The notes: a model not told the origin generated them from the sequence alone. Positions 27,784-38,816 are shown, counted from the first letter of the stretch. The stretch: 64,000 bases of DNA from Roseibium sp. (GCA_017643215.1 JAEPNV010000015.1:61162-125161); one strand, 5' to 3'. Numbers and translations: made by a program.

Positions 27784-28779
27784 TTAGTTGGAGAACGCCT
27801 CAACAATGGCCGCGCCTTCGGCCCCGGCCTGCTCCTGCCATTCCGTCACCATGGTCGCGCCGATTTGCTCCAACGATCCCATCAAGGCGGGAGACGGGCT
27901 CACAACGGCGATACCGTTGTCGGCCAGAACCTTGGTCTTCGACGCCGTTTCGGCCTTGGACGCTTCCCAGCCCCGGGTTTCGGCGGCGGCGGCGGCTTCC
28001 AGGACGGCGGATTTTTCCGCGTCGGACAGGCCATCGAACGCGCGCTGGTTCACGATCACCATGTTCTTGGGCAGCCACGCCTGCGTGTCGTGATAGTGGC
28101 TGAGGAAGTCCCAGGCCTTGGAATTGGCGCCGGTCGACGGCGAGGTGATCATAGCCTCCACCCGGCCGGTGGAAAAGGCGGTCGGAATATCGGGCACCTC
28201 GACCTGGGTCGGGACCGCGCCCGCGAGCTGGGCCAGCCGTTCAGTTGCCGCGTTGTAGGCGCGGAATTTCAAACCCTTAAGATCGTCGACGGACGTCACC
28301 TCTTTTTGAGCATAGATCCCCTGCGGCGGCCAGGGCACGGTGTAAAGAAGCTGAAGGCCCTGTTCGGCGAGCTTTTCCTCCAACACGGGTTTGGAGGCTT
28401 GGTACAGCTTCCAGGCCGCATCATAGGAATTGGCCATGAACGGAACGGAATCGACCCCAAACACCGGATCTTCGTTGGACAGGCGCGAAATCAGCAACTC
28501 GCCGATGGGCGCCAGACCCTTGCGCACCGAATTCTTGATTTCCGGATGCTTGAACAGCGAGCCGGCGGAGTGAATTGTGATGGACAGCGATCCACCTGTC
28601 TTGGCCGCGACATCCTCGGCGAACTGGGCAATGTTCTGGGTGTGGAAATTGCTGTCGCCATAGGGCGTTGGCATGTCCCATTTGGTCTCGGCCATGGCAT
28701 GACCAGCGCTGGCGAGAGCGATGGCGGCGGCCGCAACTAGACGGGCGCCGGCAATCGAAAAACGGCGTGAATGCAGCAT
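27784..28779 (-). CDS. TRAP transporter substrate-binding protein (DctP type)
   Basis: 331 residues with a signal peptide ending ASAGHAMAE. Periplasmic receptor that delivers the substrate to the DctQM permease. Family marks: WDMPTPYGDSNFHTQNIAQFAEDVAAKTGG at the mature N-terminus, VPWPPQGIYAQKEVTSVDDLKGLKFRAYN, with the arginine that usually contacts the substrate carboxylate, and ISTAFSTGRVEAMITS-like helix. The ligand is unknown; genes for a lactam-opening enzyme and an MBL-fold hydrolase next door suggest a cyclic acid. Transcribed divergently from the hydrolase gene across a palindromic operator. Confidence 0.93.
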   Translation of the reverse strand: MLHSRRFSIAGARLVAAAAIALASAGHAMAETKWDMPTPYGDSNFHTQNIAQFAEDVAAKTGGSLSITIHSAGSLFKHPEIKNSVRKGLAPIGELLISRLSNEDPVFGVDSVPFMANSYDAAWKLYQASKPVLEEKLAEQGLQLLYTVPWPPQGIYAQKEVTSVDDLKGLKFRAYNAATERLAQLAGAVPTQVEVPDIPTAFSTGRVEAMITSPSTGANSKAWDFLSHYHDTQAWLPKNMVIVNQRAFDGLSDAEKSAVLEAAAAAETRGWEASKAETASKTKVLADNGIAVVSPSPALMGSLEQIGATMVTEWQEQAGAEGAAIVEAFSN

Positions 28780-28909
28780 GATGATTTCTCCTCTTGGAAG
28801 CAGGACTGTGTCCTCGTCCTTGCGTTGCGCGGGCGCCGGCGGTTTAGTTTGCCGGTCTTCTTCCGCGCGCCACAGATCAAGAGGCTAAACCGGATTTTTC
28901 AAAACATCA

Positions 28910-28929
28910 ACAATTTATCGATAAATTAT
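28910..28929. promoter_or_regulatory. Palindromic operator in the dctP/MBL divergent promoter
   Basis: ACAATTTATCGATAAATTAT, with a perfect 16-base palindrome AATTTATCGATAAATT at 28912-28927. It lies 130 bases before the dctP start and 44 bases before the MBL hydrolase start. The same core occurs as a 22-base perfect palindrome in front of the oxoprolinase gene. A CTATAG element just to the right could be a -10 for the hydrolase gene. Confidence 0.75.
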
Positions 28930-28972
28930 CACTATAGGGATTCGTTCGGATCTTATGACCGGGAGCACGTAA

Positions 28973-29659
28973 ATGTCCGTCACCTTCGACGTCCTGGTAC
29001 CTGGCTCAAGCCTTGCGTTTGAAGGCGGCTTCTTCGGCCTGTCATCCATCGTTCTGATCACGACGCCGCACAGCCGGATATTGTTCGATTGCGGGCACGG
29101 CAGCACCCGGCAGATGCTCCTCAGCGCCCTTGCCGCGCGCGCCCTGACGCCTGCGAAGATCGATCAGGTTGTATTGTCCCACGGCCATTTCGACCACGTG
29201 CTCAATCTGGACCTGTTTCCAGATGCAACGGTCGTCATGAGCCGCGACGAGCATGCCTACATCCAAGCTCCGTTCGAGCACGACACCCTCACCCACCGGT
29301 TCCTGCCCCGGATCCTTGAGGGCCACAGGCTGGAATTGACAGACGGGGAAAGGGAACTTGCTCCAGGTGTCCGCCTGTTCCCCTCGCCCGGCCATTCTCC
29401 GGGGCACATCTCCTTGCAGTTGGACACATCCGATGGACCCGTCGTGCTGGCTGCGGACGCGCTGAAAACGGCCCGTGAGGCTTTGAGCGGCGTTCCGGAC
29501 CTGGAATTGGATCCGGAAAAACGCGGCGCGGCCTCGCTGCAAGAGGTGCTGCGCCGCGGCCGGATCATCGTCCCCGGCCACCATCCCGTCTTGACGCAGC
29601 AGGAGGACGGCCGCCTGACCTGGACCGATGTGCAGGACATGCCGCTTCGAATCCGGTGA
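28973..29659 (+). CDS. MBL fold metallo-hydrolase
   Basis: 228 residues. Metallo-beta-lactamase fold with the binuclear zinc motif HGHFDH (about residue 65), SPGHSPGHISLQL, the bridging Asp in VLAADAL and the late PGHHP. It belongs to the broad group that contains lactonases, glyoxalase II-like thioesterases and arylsulfatases, with some likeness to the AttM-type lactonases, but the substrate cannot be read from it. Placed between the TRAP binding protein and the oxoprolinase gene under the shared palindrome, it is likely to act on the imported compound or its derivative. Confidence 0.88.
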   Translation: MSVTFDVLVPGSSLAFEGGFFGLSSIVLITTPHSRILFDCGHGSTRQMLLSALAARALTPAKIDQVVLSHGHFDHVLNLDLFPDATVVMSRDEHAYIQAPFEHDTLTHRFLPRILEGHRLELTDGERELAPGVRLFPSPGHSPGHISLQLDTSDGPVVLAADALKTAREALSGVPDLELDPEKRGAASLQEVLRRGRIIVPGHHPVLTQQEDGRLTWTDVQDMPLRIR

Positions 29660-29749
29660 TTGGCGCCGGCTGAAGCCACACCTGCCGTGCATTTTAACCC
29701 GGCTGGACCCGAAAAACCGCCGAAATCAGACAGAGCGGACTTTTTCATT

Positions 29750-29771
29750 GACAATTTATCGATAAATTGTC
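29750..29771. promoter_or_regulatory. 22-bp perfect palindromic operator before the oxoprolinase gene
   Basis: The inner 20 bases are ACAATTTATCGATAAATTGT (29751-29770) and one more base pair on each side extends it. It overlaps a TTGACA hexamer (29748-29753) that would be a -35 element for the downstream gene, so binding there should block transcription. The start codon is about 90 bases downstream. Confidence 0.8.
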
Positions 29772-29861
29772 GACATTGCCGAAAATCAAGAAACGACCGG
29801 GCGTGGATGAAGCAGCCCGATCAGCGCGGCCAGTGCCCGCGATTTCAACAGGAGGCGTCTC

Positions 29862-32800
29862 ATGAGCGGCAAGTGGGATTTTTGGATCGACCGCGGCGGC
29901 ACGTTCACCGACATCGTCGGGCGCGCGCCAAACGGCACGATCCATCCGCACAAGGTCCTGTCCGAAAATCCGGAAGCCTACCGGGACGCCGCCATTCAGG
30001 GCATCCGCGAACTGCTCGGGGTGGGCCAAGGCAACAAGATTCCCGCCGACCAGATCGCGACGGTCAAGATGGGCACGACCGTTGCCACGAACGCGCTTTT
30101 GGAACGCAAGGGCGAACGAACGGCGCTGTTCATCACCACCGGTTTCCGGGACGCGCTGGAGATCGGCTACCAGGCAAGGCCGGATATCTTCGCCAAAGAA
30201 ATCATCAAGCCGGAACTCCTCTACGAACATGTCGACGAAATCACCGAGCGGGTGCGGGCCGACGGAACGGTCGAAACACATCTGGACGCGTCGGACGCGA
30301 AGGCTAGGATGCAGACGGTCTTTGACGACGGCATCCGCTCGATCGCCATCGTTCTCATGCATGCCTATGCCTTTCCGAAGCACGAAAAGATGCTGAAGGA
30401 GCTGGCCGAAGAGATTGGATTCCCACAGATCTCGGTCTCGCACGAAGTGTCCCCGCTGATGAAACTGGTCGGGCGCGGCGACACCACGGTCGTCGACGCT
30501 TATCTGTCGCCGATTCTGCGGCGCTATGTGGACCAGGTGCAGGAGGAACTCGGGCAGGGACCAAGGCTCATGTTCATGCAGTCCTCCGGCGGCCTGACCG
30601 CCGCCGATCTCTTCCAGGGCAAGGACGCCATTTTGTCAGGGCCCGCCGGCGGCGTCGTTGGCGCGGTCGAGACCTCCAAAATGGCCGGCTTTGATAAAAT
30701 CATCGGCTTCGACATGGGCGGCACGTCCACCGACGTGTGCCATTTTGACGGCGAATATGAACGCGCCTTCGAAACGGAGGTCGCCGGTGTGCGCATGCGC
30801 GCCCCGATGATGATGATCCACACGGTGGCCGCCGGCGGCGGCTCGATCCTGCATTACAAGGACGGCCGTTTTCAGGTCGGCCCGGATTCGGCCGGCGCCA
30901 ATCCCGGCCCCGCCTGCTACCGGCGCGGCGGCCCGCTCACGGTCACGGACGCCAACTTGATGACCGGCAAGCTCGCCCCGGATTTCTTTCCAAAGATCTT
31001 CGGCCCTGACCGCAACGAGCCGCTCGACGAGACCGTGGTACGCGAGAAGTTCGCCGCCCTGTCCGCGGACATGGGCGACGGGCGCAGCCCGGAAGAGGTG
31101 GCCGACGGTTTCCTCAAGATCGCGGTGGAGAACATGGCCAACGCGATCAAGAAGATCTCCGTCCAGCGCGGCTATGACGTGACCGAATACGCGCTCACCT
31201 GCTTCGGCGGCGCCGGCGGACAGACCGGGTGCCGGGTCGCCGACACGCTCGGCATGACGACAGTCATCCTGCACCCCTATTCCGGCATCCTCTCCGCCTA
31301 CGGCATGGGACTTGCCGACATCCGCGCCGGGCGCCAGCAGGCCGTCGTCAAACCGCTTGATGACGCCCTGTTGGACGATCTGGCGGCGCTGCGGTCTGAA
31401 TTGGCCGCACTGACCGAAGCCGAACTGGACAGGCAGAACATACCCGAGGGCCAGCGCACGACCCGCGCCACGGCGCATTTGCGCTATGACGGCACGGACA
31501 CGCCCCTGCCCGTCCCATTGGACGACGCCGCCGCGATGCGGGCGGCGTTTGAGGACGCCCACAAGAAGCAGTTCGGCTTCGCCTACGACAACAAACCCGT
31601 GGTCGTCGAGGCCCTGGAGGTCGAAACGGCCGGCGGCGGCGCGGGCATTGCCGAGCCGGATCTCAGCCTGACCATCGGCGAACCGGCCGCCGACACCTCC
31701 GCGCAGATGTTTTCGGACGGGCAGTGGCATCAGGCCGGGATCTACCGCCGCGCCGGCCTGACACCCGGCATGACGCTCGCCGGTCCGGCCTTGATCATCG
31801 AACCGCACGCCACCATCGTCGTGGAGGATGGCTGGCAGGCGGAGATCAATTCCAAGGACCATGTGATCCTCACCCGCGTCGTCCCCCTGGCGCGCGAAGA
31901 CGCGATCGGCACCCACGCCGATCCGGTGATGCTCGAGGTGTTCAACAATCTGTTCATGTCGATCGCCGAGCAGATGGGCGTGACCCTGCAAAACACCGCC
32001 TACTCGGTCAACATCAAGGAACGGCTCGACTTTTCCTGCGCGGTCTTCAACGCCGATGGTGCATTGGTGGCAAACGCGCCGCATATGCCTGTGCATCTGG
32101 GGTCCATGGACCGGTCGGTGGAAACGGTCATCAAACTCAACGAAGGCAAGATCAAACCAGGCGACGTCTTCGCGTTGAACGCACCCTATAACGGTGGCAC
32201 CCACCTGCCCGACATCACTGTGGTCTCGCCGGTGTTTGACGATCACGGCGAACAGATCCTGTTTTGGGCCGCCTCGCGCGGCCACCACGCCGATGTCGGC
32301 GGCTCGGCGCCCGGATCGATGACGCCGCGCGCGACCAACGTCAACGAGGAAGGCGTCCTCTTTGACAATTTCAAGATCGTCGATGAGGGCCGGTTCCGCG
32401 AGACAGAACTGATCGAAGTTCTGACCGACCATCCCTATCCGGCGCGCAATCCTCACCAGAACGTCGCCGATCTTTCCGCCCAGATCGCGGCCAACGAGAA
32501 GGGCATCCGGGAGTTGAGAAAGATGGTGGCCCATTTCGGGCTGGACGTCGTGCAGGCCTATATGGGCCATGTCCAGGACAATGCGGAGGAAAGCGTCCGG
32601 CGGGTGATTTCGGCGCTGAAGGATTCTGAGTACGAGTACCCGACCGATCAGGGGTCTAGGATCAAGGTCAAGATCACCGTCGACAAGGAAAACCGCGAAG
32701 CCACGGTCGACTTTACCGGCACGTCCGGCGTCAAGCCGAACAATTTCAACGCGCCTGAACCGGTCACCCGTGCGGCCGTGCTCTACTGTTTCCGGGTCAT

Positions 32801-33446
32801 GGTGGAAGGCGACATCCCGATGAACGCGGGATGCCTGAAGCCGATCAACATCATCCTGCCGGACGACTGCATGCTGAAACCCGCCTATCCGGCGGCGGTT
32901 GTGGCCGGCAATGTCGAAACCTCGCAGCACGTGACGAACGCATTGTTCGCCGCGCTTGGGGCGATGGCCAACAGCCAGGGCTCCATGAACAATCTGACCT
33001 TTGGCAACAGCACCTACCAATACTATGAGACGATCTGCTCCGGATCGCCGGCCGGCCCCGGTTTCGCCGGCACCGACGGGGTTCATGTGCACATGACCAA
33101 TTCCCGGCTGACCGATCCCGAAGTGCTGGAATTCCGCTTTCCCGTGCTTCTTGAGGATTTTCATATCCGAAAAGGATCCGGCGGTGCCGGCAAATGGTCG
33201 GCCGGAGACGGCACCAAACGGACCTTGCGGTTCTTGCAGAAGATGGACTGCGCCATTTTGGGCTCGCACAGAACCATCGCGCCCAAGGGCATGGCGGGCG
33301 GCGAGGACGGTCAGGTCGGACGCACGGAGGTCCGCCGCCTCAATGGGAGCGTCCAGGTTCTGGAAGGCTGCGACCAGACCGTGCTGGACGCCGGCGAGGC
33401 GGTGACCGTCATCACCCCGACAGCCGGAGGATGGGGCCGGGCGTAG
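29862..33446 (+). CDS. 5-oxoprolinase (ATP-hydrolysing) / hydantoinase A-B fusion
   Basis: 1194 residues with AGGAGG six bases before the ATG. HyuA part (about 1-670) is an actin-fold ATPase: [13 protein letters not shown] at the N-terminus and [17 protein letters not shown] near residue 280 bind the phosphates, and FMQSSGGLT lies between. HyuB part (about 690-1190) begins [41 protein letters not shown] and contains RGHHADVGG, the metal-site motif. Fused forms open 5-oxo-L-proline to glutamate with ATP or act on hydantoins and related cyclic amides. Because it sits with a TRAP importer and MBL hydrolase, a substrate other than oxoproline is possible. Confidence 0.93.
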   Translation: MSGKWDFWIDRGGTFTDIVGRAPNGTIHPHKVLSENPEAYRDAAIQGIRELLGVGQGNKIPADQIATVKMGTTVATNALLERKGERTALFITTGFRDALEIGYQARPDIFAKEIIKPELLYEHVDEITERVRADGTVETHLDASDAKARMQTVFDDGIRSIAIVLMHAYAFPKHEKMLKELAEEIGFPQISVSHEVSPLMKLVGRGDTTVVDAYLSPILRRYVDQVQEELGQGPRLMFMQSSGGLTAADLFQGKDAILSGPAGGVVGAVETSKMAGFDKIIGFDMGGTSTDVCHFDGEYERAFETEVAGVRMRAPMMMIHTVAAGGGSILHYKDGRFQVGPDSAGANPGPACYRRGGPLTVTDANLMTGKLAPDFFPKIFGPDRNEPLDETVVREKFAALSADMGDGRSPEEVADGFLKIAVENMANAIKKISVQRGYDVTEYALTCFGGAGGQTGCRVADTLGMTTVILHPYSGILSAYGMGLADIRAGRQQAVVKPLDDALLDDLAALRSELAALTEAELDRQNIPEGQRTTRATAHLRYDGTDTPLPVPLDDAAAMRAAFEDAHKKQFGFAYDNKPVVVEALEVETAGGGAGIAEPDLSLTIGEPAADTSAQMFSDGQWHQAGIYRRAGLTPGMTLAGPALIIEPHATIVVEDGWQAEINSKDHVILTRVVPLAREDAIGTHADPVMLEVFNNLFMSIAEQMGVTLQNTAYSVNIKERLDFSCAVFNADGALVANAPHMPVHLGSMDRSVETVIKLNEGKIKPGDVFALNAPYNGGTHLPDITVVSPVFDDHGEQILFWAASRGHHADVGGSAPGSMTPRATNVNEEGVLFDNFKIVDEGRFRETELIEVLTDHPYPARNPHQNVADLSAQIAANEKGIRELRKMVAHFGLDVVQAYMGHVQDNAEESVRRVISALKDSEYEYPTDQGSRIKVKITVDKENREATVDFTGTSGVKPNNFNAPEPVTRAAVLYCFRVMVEGDIPMNAGCLKPINIILPDDCMLKPAYPAAVVAGNVETSQHVTNALFAALGAMANSQGSMNNLTFGNSTYQYYETICSGSPAGPGFAGTDGVHVHMTNSRLTDPEVLEFRFPVLLEDFHIRKGSGGAGKWSAGDGTKRTLRFLQKMDCAILGSHRTIAPKGMAGGEDGQVGRTEVRRLNGSVQVLEGCDQTVLDAGEAVTVITPTAGGWGRA

Positions 33447-33472
33447 ACCGCCCGGCTCTGGGTCTGCCGTCT

Positions 33473-34111
33473 TCATGCGGGATCCGGCGCCCATAGCGGC
33501 GCAAGCGCGCGCTGTTCGAGAACCGGAAAGTCCGTCCGTCCGCGCCTCAGGATCCGGACCGAACACCTTTCGGGAACGATACGGTTCACGCGCCTGACCG
33601 GCCCGTGGGTGAGCTCCAGCGCCCCGGCCAAAACCATCGCCTTGAGATCCTTCCGGGAAAGGCCAAGCCCTTTGGCCAATAGCTGGTCGAGCCGGACAGC
33701 GCATCCGTCCGGGTTCTGGATGGCAAGGTCGATGCCGTCCGCCTGTCTGTTGGCGGTCTGAAGGCATGTGCTCTTCAGATGGACCGGCCCGGCGCTGCCT
33801 TGCACACCGTGCGCGCCAGCGCCCGCAAACGCGGACCTTGCCAGCGCGGCATCGTTCGATTGCAGCGCCAGCAGTAGGTCAGGTGGGATACTGGCTAGCG
33901 GGCGCCGTTCAAAAACGCTCCGGTTCCAGCGGTTGCCGCACGAAACACAACAATAGATGAGCCAGGCATCCAGCTTCGATCCGTTGGCGTTAAGGCGGAA
34001 CTTGCCGGTCGAGGCAAAGGATGACATCCGCCCGCACCGCGAACAAGGCCGGCGGGCCATCGGATTGCCAGATGATGTGAGTGTCCATTCCACTCTCAAA
34101 AACAAAGACAT
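33473..34111 (-). CDS. DUF1062 domain protein
   Basis: 212 residues, known only as a family of unknown function. Two CxxC pairs (CSRCGRMSSF and CCVSCGNRWN) suggest a zinc ribbon, with the family block FRLNANGSKLDAWLIYCC between them. A basic C-terminal segment VRLDQLLAKGLGLSRKDLKAMVLAGALEL resembles an S4-type RNA-binding motif. Convergent with the oxoprolinase gene. RNA binding is inferred from the S4-like segment only. Confidence 0.82.
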   Translation of the reverse strand: MSLFLRVEWTLTSSGNPMARRPCSRCGRMSSFASTGKFRLNANGSKLDAWLIYCCVSCGNRWNRSVFERRPLASIPPDLLLALQSNDAALARSAFAGAGAHGVQGSAGPVHLKSTCLQTANRQADGIDLAIQNPDGCAVRLDQLLAKGLGLSRKDLKAMVLAGALELTHGPVRRVNRIVPERCSVRILRRGRTDFPVLEQRALAPLWAPDPA

Positions 34112-34713
34112 GCTGGTGCGATCTTCCGTAGGGAAGTTCGCCGCGGCGGCAGCTTGCGATAACCAAGCGAATGTTACCGGGAGGTCCCGGCCGGCATGAT
34201 CGATAGTGGAGAAGAAATAGCGGCGTATCGGAAAGAACGATACGGTCTGGCCATGTCACACCGGTCCCGATCCGCCGCCTTGACGAACGCGTCAAAAGGG
34301 TGCGCTTGAACAAGCGCTCGAACAGGATCGAAGACCGGCGGTTATATCGGCAAAACAACAGCCCCGTGAATACCAGATGCGGCTGCATAGGCCATTACAC
34401 ACCGCCCCGCAAGCGCCCGCAGCGAATGACAGGCCAAGCCCAGCACCCTTTACCTAAAGATGAAACAAAGAGTTGCGCAACCAAAATGAAAGAATATTCA
34501 TAGTTGTGATAAGTTTATTCCCGCAATTCAGAAAATTAAAATTTGGCGCAAATTGACGTAGCGATATCAATACTTAAATAACAAAAGAAATCGATTTGAA
34601 TGTCCTCGGAACATGAAACTATTATTTAATATATATAATTTTCAATCTCACATCTAGGCAAACAGGATCCTTCTACCAGAAGGTTTGTATTTAGTCACTA
34701 TGGGGCACTTCTT
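34112..34713. other. Intergenic region upstream of the first chemoreceptor gene
   Basis: About 600 bases. The right third (34480-34700) is strongly AT-rich compared with all neighbours and probably contains the chemoreceptor promoter. No gene, hairpin terminator or recognised operator was found. Short open frames on the plus strand (34300-34503) lack family likeness. Confidence 0.5.
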
Positions 34714-36471
34714 ATGAACGGACAAAAACAGTCGTTCGGCTTGTCGGTTTCAGGAAAACTGATGGCCGTCGTTGGAGGATTGAGCATCGGAACGGCGATC
34801 GTCGCAGCCGTGGCGCTCTGGCAAATGGGCTCGATTGGCAAGGAGCTTGAGTCAATTGCGGAAAAAGACCTGCCGCTCACAGAAGCGGTCACGCGCGTCA
34901 CGCACCATCAGCTCGAACAGGCCATACTTGTCGAGCGTTTGTTGCGACTGGCGTCGGTTCGCTCCGAAGACCCGGAAACTGAAATACCGGTGCTGACAGA
35001 CAAGCTGAAAACACTCGGCGCCATAATCGAAGAAGAGATTAAGACCGGTGAGGCATTGGCAAGCTCAGCCCTTGCCGGCGCGTATTCGGACCTCGAACGC
35101 CGCGAATTCACAAATGTCCTCCAAAAGCTTGAGCGAATTGAGGCCGAGTATTCAGTTTACTACGCCCATGTCGGAGAAGTCTCCTCGCTGATCAAGGCGG
35201 GAAAGACGGACGCGGCGAATGCGTTGGCACAGGACGTTGTCGCCGAACAGGATAAGCTTGACCGCGAGCTGATCGCATTGTCCGGTGAACTGGAACGGTT
35301 CACCATGGCCGCCGCCGCCACCGCGAAGGCGCATGAAGAACAGGCCTTGATGCAATTGATCGGCATATCGATCGCTTGTTTTGTCCTGGGATTGTCGATT
35401 TCCTATGTCTTTTCCCAGCGCAAAATCAGCGGTCCGCTCAAGAAGGTGACTTTCGCGCTCACCGAATTGGAAAAGGGCAACACGGAAATCGAACTGGCCG
35501 CCATGTCAAATGACGAGATTGGTCAGGTGGCCGGCGCCTACGAGCAGTTCCGGCAGAACACCCGCGAAATCCAGCGCCTGCAGGCGGAGGCCAAGGAAGA
35601 GGAAGAGCGGATTGCGCAGGAAAAGCGGGAAACCATGCTGCGCCTTGCCGACGAATTGGAGCAGACGGTCAAATCCGCGTCCGACCACATCAGTGCGGCG
35701 GTGAAAACCTTGTCGGCGGCCGCCGACCGGATGGCTGAAAACACCCGTGAGACCCATCAAAGATCCGCAACTGTGGCCGCGGCGGCCGAGCAGGCTTCGA
35801 CCGCGGTTCAAACCGTTGCTTCGGCCTCCGAAGAACTGGCAGCCTCGATTGGGGAAATCAGCCGGCAGGTGACATCGGCGAGCGGTGCGGCCGACACGAC
35901 GTCACAACAGGCTCAGTCGTCCAGTGGCACGATCCAGGCGCTCGCCAAGTCCGCGGAAGAAATCAACGACGTGCTCAACCTGATCAACGACATTGCGGAT
36001 CAGACCAATCTTCTGGCGCTCAACGCGACGATCGAGGCCGCCCGGGCGGGCGAGGCCGGAAAAGGCTTCGCGGTTGTCGCCTCGGAGGTCAAGGCGCTCG
36101 CCGAGCAAACGGGCAAGGCGACCGAGACGATCGGCCAGCAGATCAACTCAATGCAGAATGACGCGGCCTCGTCGTCGAACGCCATGCACGAGGTCATGCG
36201 GGCAATTTCGGAAATTGACGGCCAGATTTCCAACATCGCCGCGGCGGTGGAGGAGCAGAACACCGTAACCTCGGAAATCGCGCGGAACGCCACGGATGTC
36301 GCGACCGGCAGCAAGGACATCTCGGAAAACATCACCGAGGTCAATTCCGCGGCAAACCAGTCGGCGGAACAGCTCGACGGTGTGCTGGACTCAATCCAGG
36401 CGCTGGAACAACACGCCGCGCGTATGCAGGACGAGCTGGACGGCTTCCTGCTGAACATCCGCGCCGCCTGA
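34714..36471 (+). CDS. Methyl-accepting chemotaxis protein (first of a tandem pair)
   Basis: 585 residues. One membrane helix at about 12-35, a helical periplasmic sensor of about 170 residues that resembles a four-helix bundle, a second helix at about 215-235, HAMP ([25 protein letters not shown]), then the signalling coiled coil with the tip [43 protein letters not shown] that contacts CheA and CheW. No C-terminal CheR-tethering pentapeptide; it ends FLLNIRAA. Same length as the next chemoreceptor, to which it aligns without large gaps. Confidence 0.95.
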   Translation: MNGQKQSFGLSVSGKLMAVVGGLSIGTAIVAAVALWQMGSIGKELESIAEKDLPLTEAVTRVTHHQLEQAILVERLLRLASVRSEDPETEIPVLTDKLKTLGAIIEEEIKTGEALASSALAGAYSDLERREFTNVLQKLERIEAEYSVYYAHVGEVSSLIKAGKTDAANALAQDVVAEQDKLDRELIALSGELERFTMAAAATAKAHEEQALMQLIGISIACFVLGLSISYVFSQRKISGPLKKVTFALTELEKGNTEIELAAMSNDEIGQVAGAYEQFRQNTREIQRLQAEAKEEEERIAQEKRETMLRLADELEQTVKSASDHISAAVKTLSAAADRMAENTRETHQRSATVAAAAEQASTAVQTVASASEELAASIGEISRQVTSASGAADTTSQQAQSSSGTIQALAKSAEEINDVLNLINDIADQTNLLALNATIEAARAGEAGKGFAVVASEVKALAEQTGKATETIGQQINSMQNDAASSSNAMHEVMRAISEIDGQISNIAAAVEEQNTVTSEIARNATDVATGSKDISENITEVNSAANQSAEQLDGVLDSIQALEQHAARMQDELDGFLLNIRAA

Positions 36472-36481
36472 GAACGGTCAA

Positions 36482-36512
36482 CCCGCGCCGGCCTGATCAA
36501 GATCGGCGCGGG
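36482..36512 (+). terminator. Hairpin after the first chemoreceptor gene
   Basis: CCCGCGCCG and CGGCGCGGG, a perfect 9-bp stem with a 13-base loop, ten bases after the stop codon. There is no T tract, so termination is likely Rho-aided or the stem stabilises the mRNA. The same stem follows the second chemoreceptor gene (38786-38816). Confidence 0.55.
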
Positions 36513-36553
36513 TCGTCAAACACCAACCTCACGCGCCGGCCGCTCCGGCTTTT

Positions 36554-36679
36554 TCAACCCGGTGCGCGAACAACGATCACATGATCCCGCACGCCATCTT
36601 TGTCCACGAGCTCATACGCCGTGCGAACCCCGACATCGAACTGGCCCTCCCGGGAAAATGTGCCTCCACGGACAATCAG
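36554..36679 (-). pseudogene. Possible gene remnant between the chemoreceptor genes
   Basis: On the minus strand an open stretch of 41 codons ends at the TGA 36556-36554 and begins after an in-frame stop at 36682-36680. It reads protein-like: RGGTFSREGQFDVGVRTAYE near its start and VRDHVIVVRAPG at its end. No start codon with a ribosome binding site is seen and it is too short for a domain, so it may be the 3' remnant of a lost gene. The family is not recognised. Confidence 0.35.
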
Positions 36680-37017
36680 TCACGACCTGACGCCGGTCAC
36701 GCGTTGCCGGCACCCGTTTTGCGACGTGTTGCGTTTTGCGCCCTGAACCAAAAGGGTTGAATTTTTGTGTTCTTAGTAGTGGAAAACCCTCATCACTACC
36801 CTTGATAATCCCACAACCCTAGGAAAATATCGGATCGATTTTATTCGAAAAGAGAAAGAATAATATCGTAATTTTTACGGATCTACGAAAGCGGCTCCCA
36901 TGTAAACACGCTTATGAACTTCACCCTAATGTTTTTGGCAAGACCACGGGCCGACTGCCGACCCGATTTACGACATTTTGAAGTGTCGCTGTTGAATCCC
37001 AGGCTCGGAGACAAAGA
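36557..37017. other. Intergenic region between chemoreceptor genes
   Basis: Apart from the possible remnant at its left end, the segment to 37017 is AT-rich and holds nothing recognisable; it should carry the promoter of the second chemoreceptor gene. No sigma-54 or sigma-28 consensus was found by eye. Confidence 0.45.
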
Positions 37018-38775
37018 ATGATGGGTCAAACACTGTCAAAAGGCGTTTCAGTATCAAGTAAACTCATGTTTTTGGTAGGCGGCCTCAGCATTGGGACCGC
37101 CTTGGTCGCGATGGTCGCGATCGTTCAAATGGAATCGATCGGCAAGGAGCTGGAATCGATTGCGGAAAAGGATCTGCCGCTGACTGAAGCGGTGACACGC
37201 GTTGCCTATCATCAGCTCGAACAGGCGATTTTGGTCGAAAAGATGTTGCGGCTGGCGTCCATCACAACCGGCGGCTCAGAAGCAGAATTGTCCGAGTTAA
37301 CCGGCAAACTCACGAAACTTGGAACCAAGGTCGATCGTGAGATCAAGGAGGGAGAGAAACTGGCGGGCGCGGCGCTTTCGCGTGCCTACACCGAGGCCGA
37401 GCGCACGGAATTCAAGTCCGTTCTGGATCAATTGAAGCGCATTGAAGCCGAATACGACGTTTACTTCTCTCACGTCGCCGAAATCGCATCCTTGATTGAG
37501 GCCGGACGGGGCGACCGGGCCGCGGAGCTCGCACGAACTGTGGAAGCCGAGCAGGAACGGCTCGACCGTGAGCTGATTGCGCTTGCCGAAGAGCTTGAGC
37601 ATTTTACCATGGCAGCGGCGGCGACAGCCAAGTCCCATGAAGAAACCGCCCTTAGGCAACTCATTGGGATTTCGAGCGTTTCGTTCGGCCTTGGACTGGT
37701 AATCGCCTATCTGTTTTCGCGCTACCGGATCACCGGACCGTTGCGCAAGGTCACGCACGCGTTGAGCGAGCTGGCAAAAGGCAACACCGACATCCAATTG
37801 TCCGCGCGCTCGTCGGACGAAATCGGGCAAGTCGCTCTCGCCTACGACAAGTTCCGGGAAAACACTCTGGAAATGCAACGGCTCCAAGCCGAGGCGAAGG
37901 AAGAAGAAGAACGGATCGCCGGCGAAAAGCGGGAAGCGACCCTGCGCCTCGCCGATGAACTGGAGACAACCGTCAAATCCGCGTCGAATTATGTCGGTGA
38001 AGCGGTCCGAACGCTTTCGGCGGCAGCGGAGCAGTTGGCCGTGAACACACGCGCGACGAATGAACGGTCCGCCACGGTGGCAGCCGCTGCCGAGGAAGCC
38101 TCGACGGCGGTGCAGACAGTCGCCTCGGCCTCGGAGGAATTGGCGACGTCAATCCAGGAGATCAGCCGGCAGGTCACCGCAGCCAGCGGCGCGACGGACA
38201 CGACATCGAACCAGGCAAAGTCCTCGAGCGGAACGATCAGCTCTCTCGCGAACTCCGCCGAAGAGATCAACGATGTTCTCAATCTGATCAACGACATCGC
38301 AAACCAAACCAACCTTCTTGCCCTCAATGCCACGATTGAAGCGGCCCGCGCCGGCGACGCGGGCAAGGGATTTGCCGTGGTTGCCTCCGAAGTAAAGGCA
38401 TTGGCCACCCAGACGGGCCAGGCAACCGAAGACATCGGCAATCAGATCGGTACGATGCAAAACGATGCGGCCTTGTCGTCCAAGGCCATGCAGGAAGTCA
38501 TGAAGGCCGTGGCCGAAATTGACAGCCAGATCGCCAGCATCGCCTCAGCGGTGGAAGAACAGAACGCGGTAACATCGGAAATCGCCCGCAACGCAACCGA
38601 AGTTGCCTCCGGCAGCAAGGAGATCTCCCAAAACATCTCCGAGGTCAGTTCAGCCGCCCAGCAATCCAGTCAGCAGTTGGAGGACGTGCTGTCATCCATC
38701 AAGATGCTGGAAGAACACTCCGCGCGCATGCAAAGCGAACTGGACGGCTTCCTCCTGAACATCCGCGCCGCCTGA
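37018..38775 (+). CDS. Methyl-accepting chemotaxis protein (second of a tandem pair)
   Basis: 585 residues, the same layout and length as the first receptor: membrane helices at about 14-37 and 215-237, [32 protein letters not shown], signalling tip [43 protein letters not shown], and the C-terminus [12 protein letters not shown]. The N-terminal segment next to the membrane ([42 protein letters not shown]) is nearly identical in both, whereas residues 75-190 vary most, suggesting duplication with change of ligand. Followed by the same type of hairpin. Confidence 0.95.
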   Translation: MMGQTLSKGVSVSSKLMFLVGGLSIGTALVAMVAIVQMESIGKELESIAEKDLPLTEAVTRVAYHQLEQAILVEKMLRLASITTGGSEAELSELTGKLTKLGTKVDREIKEGEKLAGAALSRAYTEAERTEFKSVLDQLKRIEAEYDVYFSHVAEIASLIEAGRGDRAAELARTVEAEQERLDRELIALAEELEHFTMAAAATAKSHEETALRQLIGISSVSFGLGLVIAYLFSRYRITGPLRKVTHALSELAKGNTDIQLSARSSDEIGQVALAYDKFRENTLEMQRLQAEAKEEEERIAGEKREATLRLADELETTVKSASNYVGEAVRTLSAAAEQLAVNTRATNERSATVAAAAEEASTAVQTVASASEELATSIQEISRQVTAASGATDTTSNQAKSSSGTISSLANSAEEINDVLNLINDIANQTNLLALNATIEAARAGDAGKGFAVVASEVKALATQTGQATEDIGNQIGTMQNDAALSSKAMQEVMKAVAEIDSQIASIASAVEEQNAVTSEIARNATEVASGSKEISQNISEVSSAAQQSSQQLEDVLSSIKMLEEHSARMQSELDGFLLNIRAA

Positions 38776-38785
38776 CGGCGCGCCT

Positions 38786-38816
38786 CCCGCGCCGGTCTGA
38801 CGACGATCGGCGCGGG
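38786..38816 (+). terminator. Hairpin after the second chemoreceptor gene
   Basis: The same 9-bp stem CCCGCGCCG / CGGCGCGGG as behind the first receptor gene, again with a 13-base loop and without a T tract. It lies just before the convergent HugZ-type gene and may serve both. Confidence 0.55.

Noticed and set aside
28973..29659. Quorum-quenching AHL lactonase assignment for the MBL-fold hydrolase
   Set aside because: The motif HGHFDH and length fit a broad superfamily; nothing specific to acyl-homoserine lactones is visible, and the genes around it suggest catabolism.
30636..33767. Open reading frame of 1043 codons on the minus strand antisense to the oxoprolinase gene
   Set aside because: Its sequence is a codon-position shadow: rich in Arg/His/Gly/Asp without any domain, and the plus-strand frame carries clear catalytic motifs throughout.
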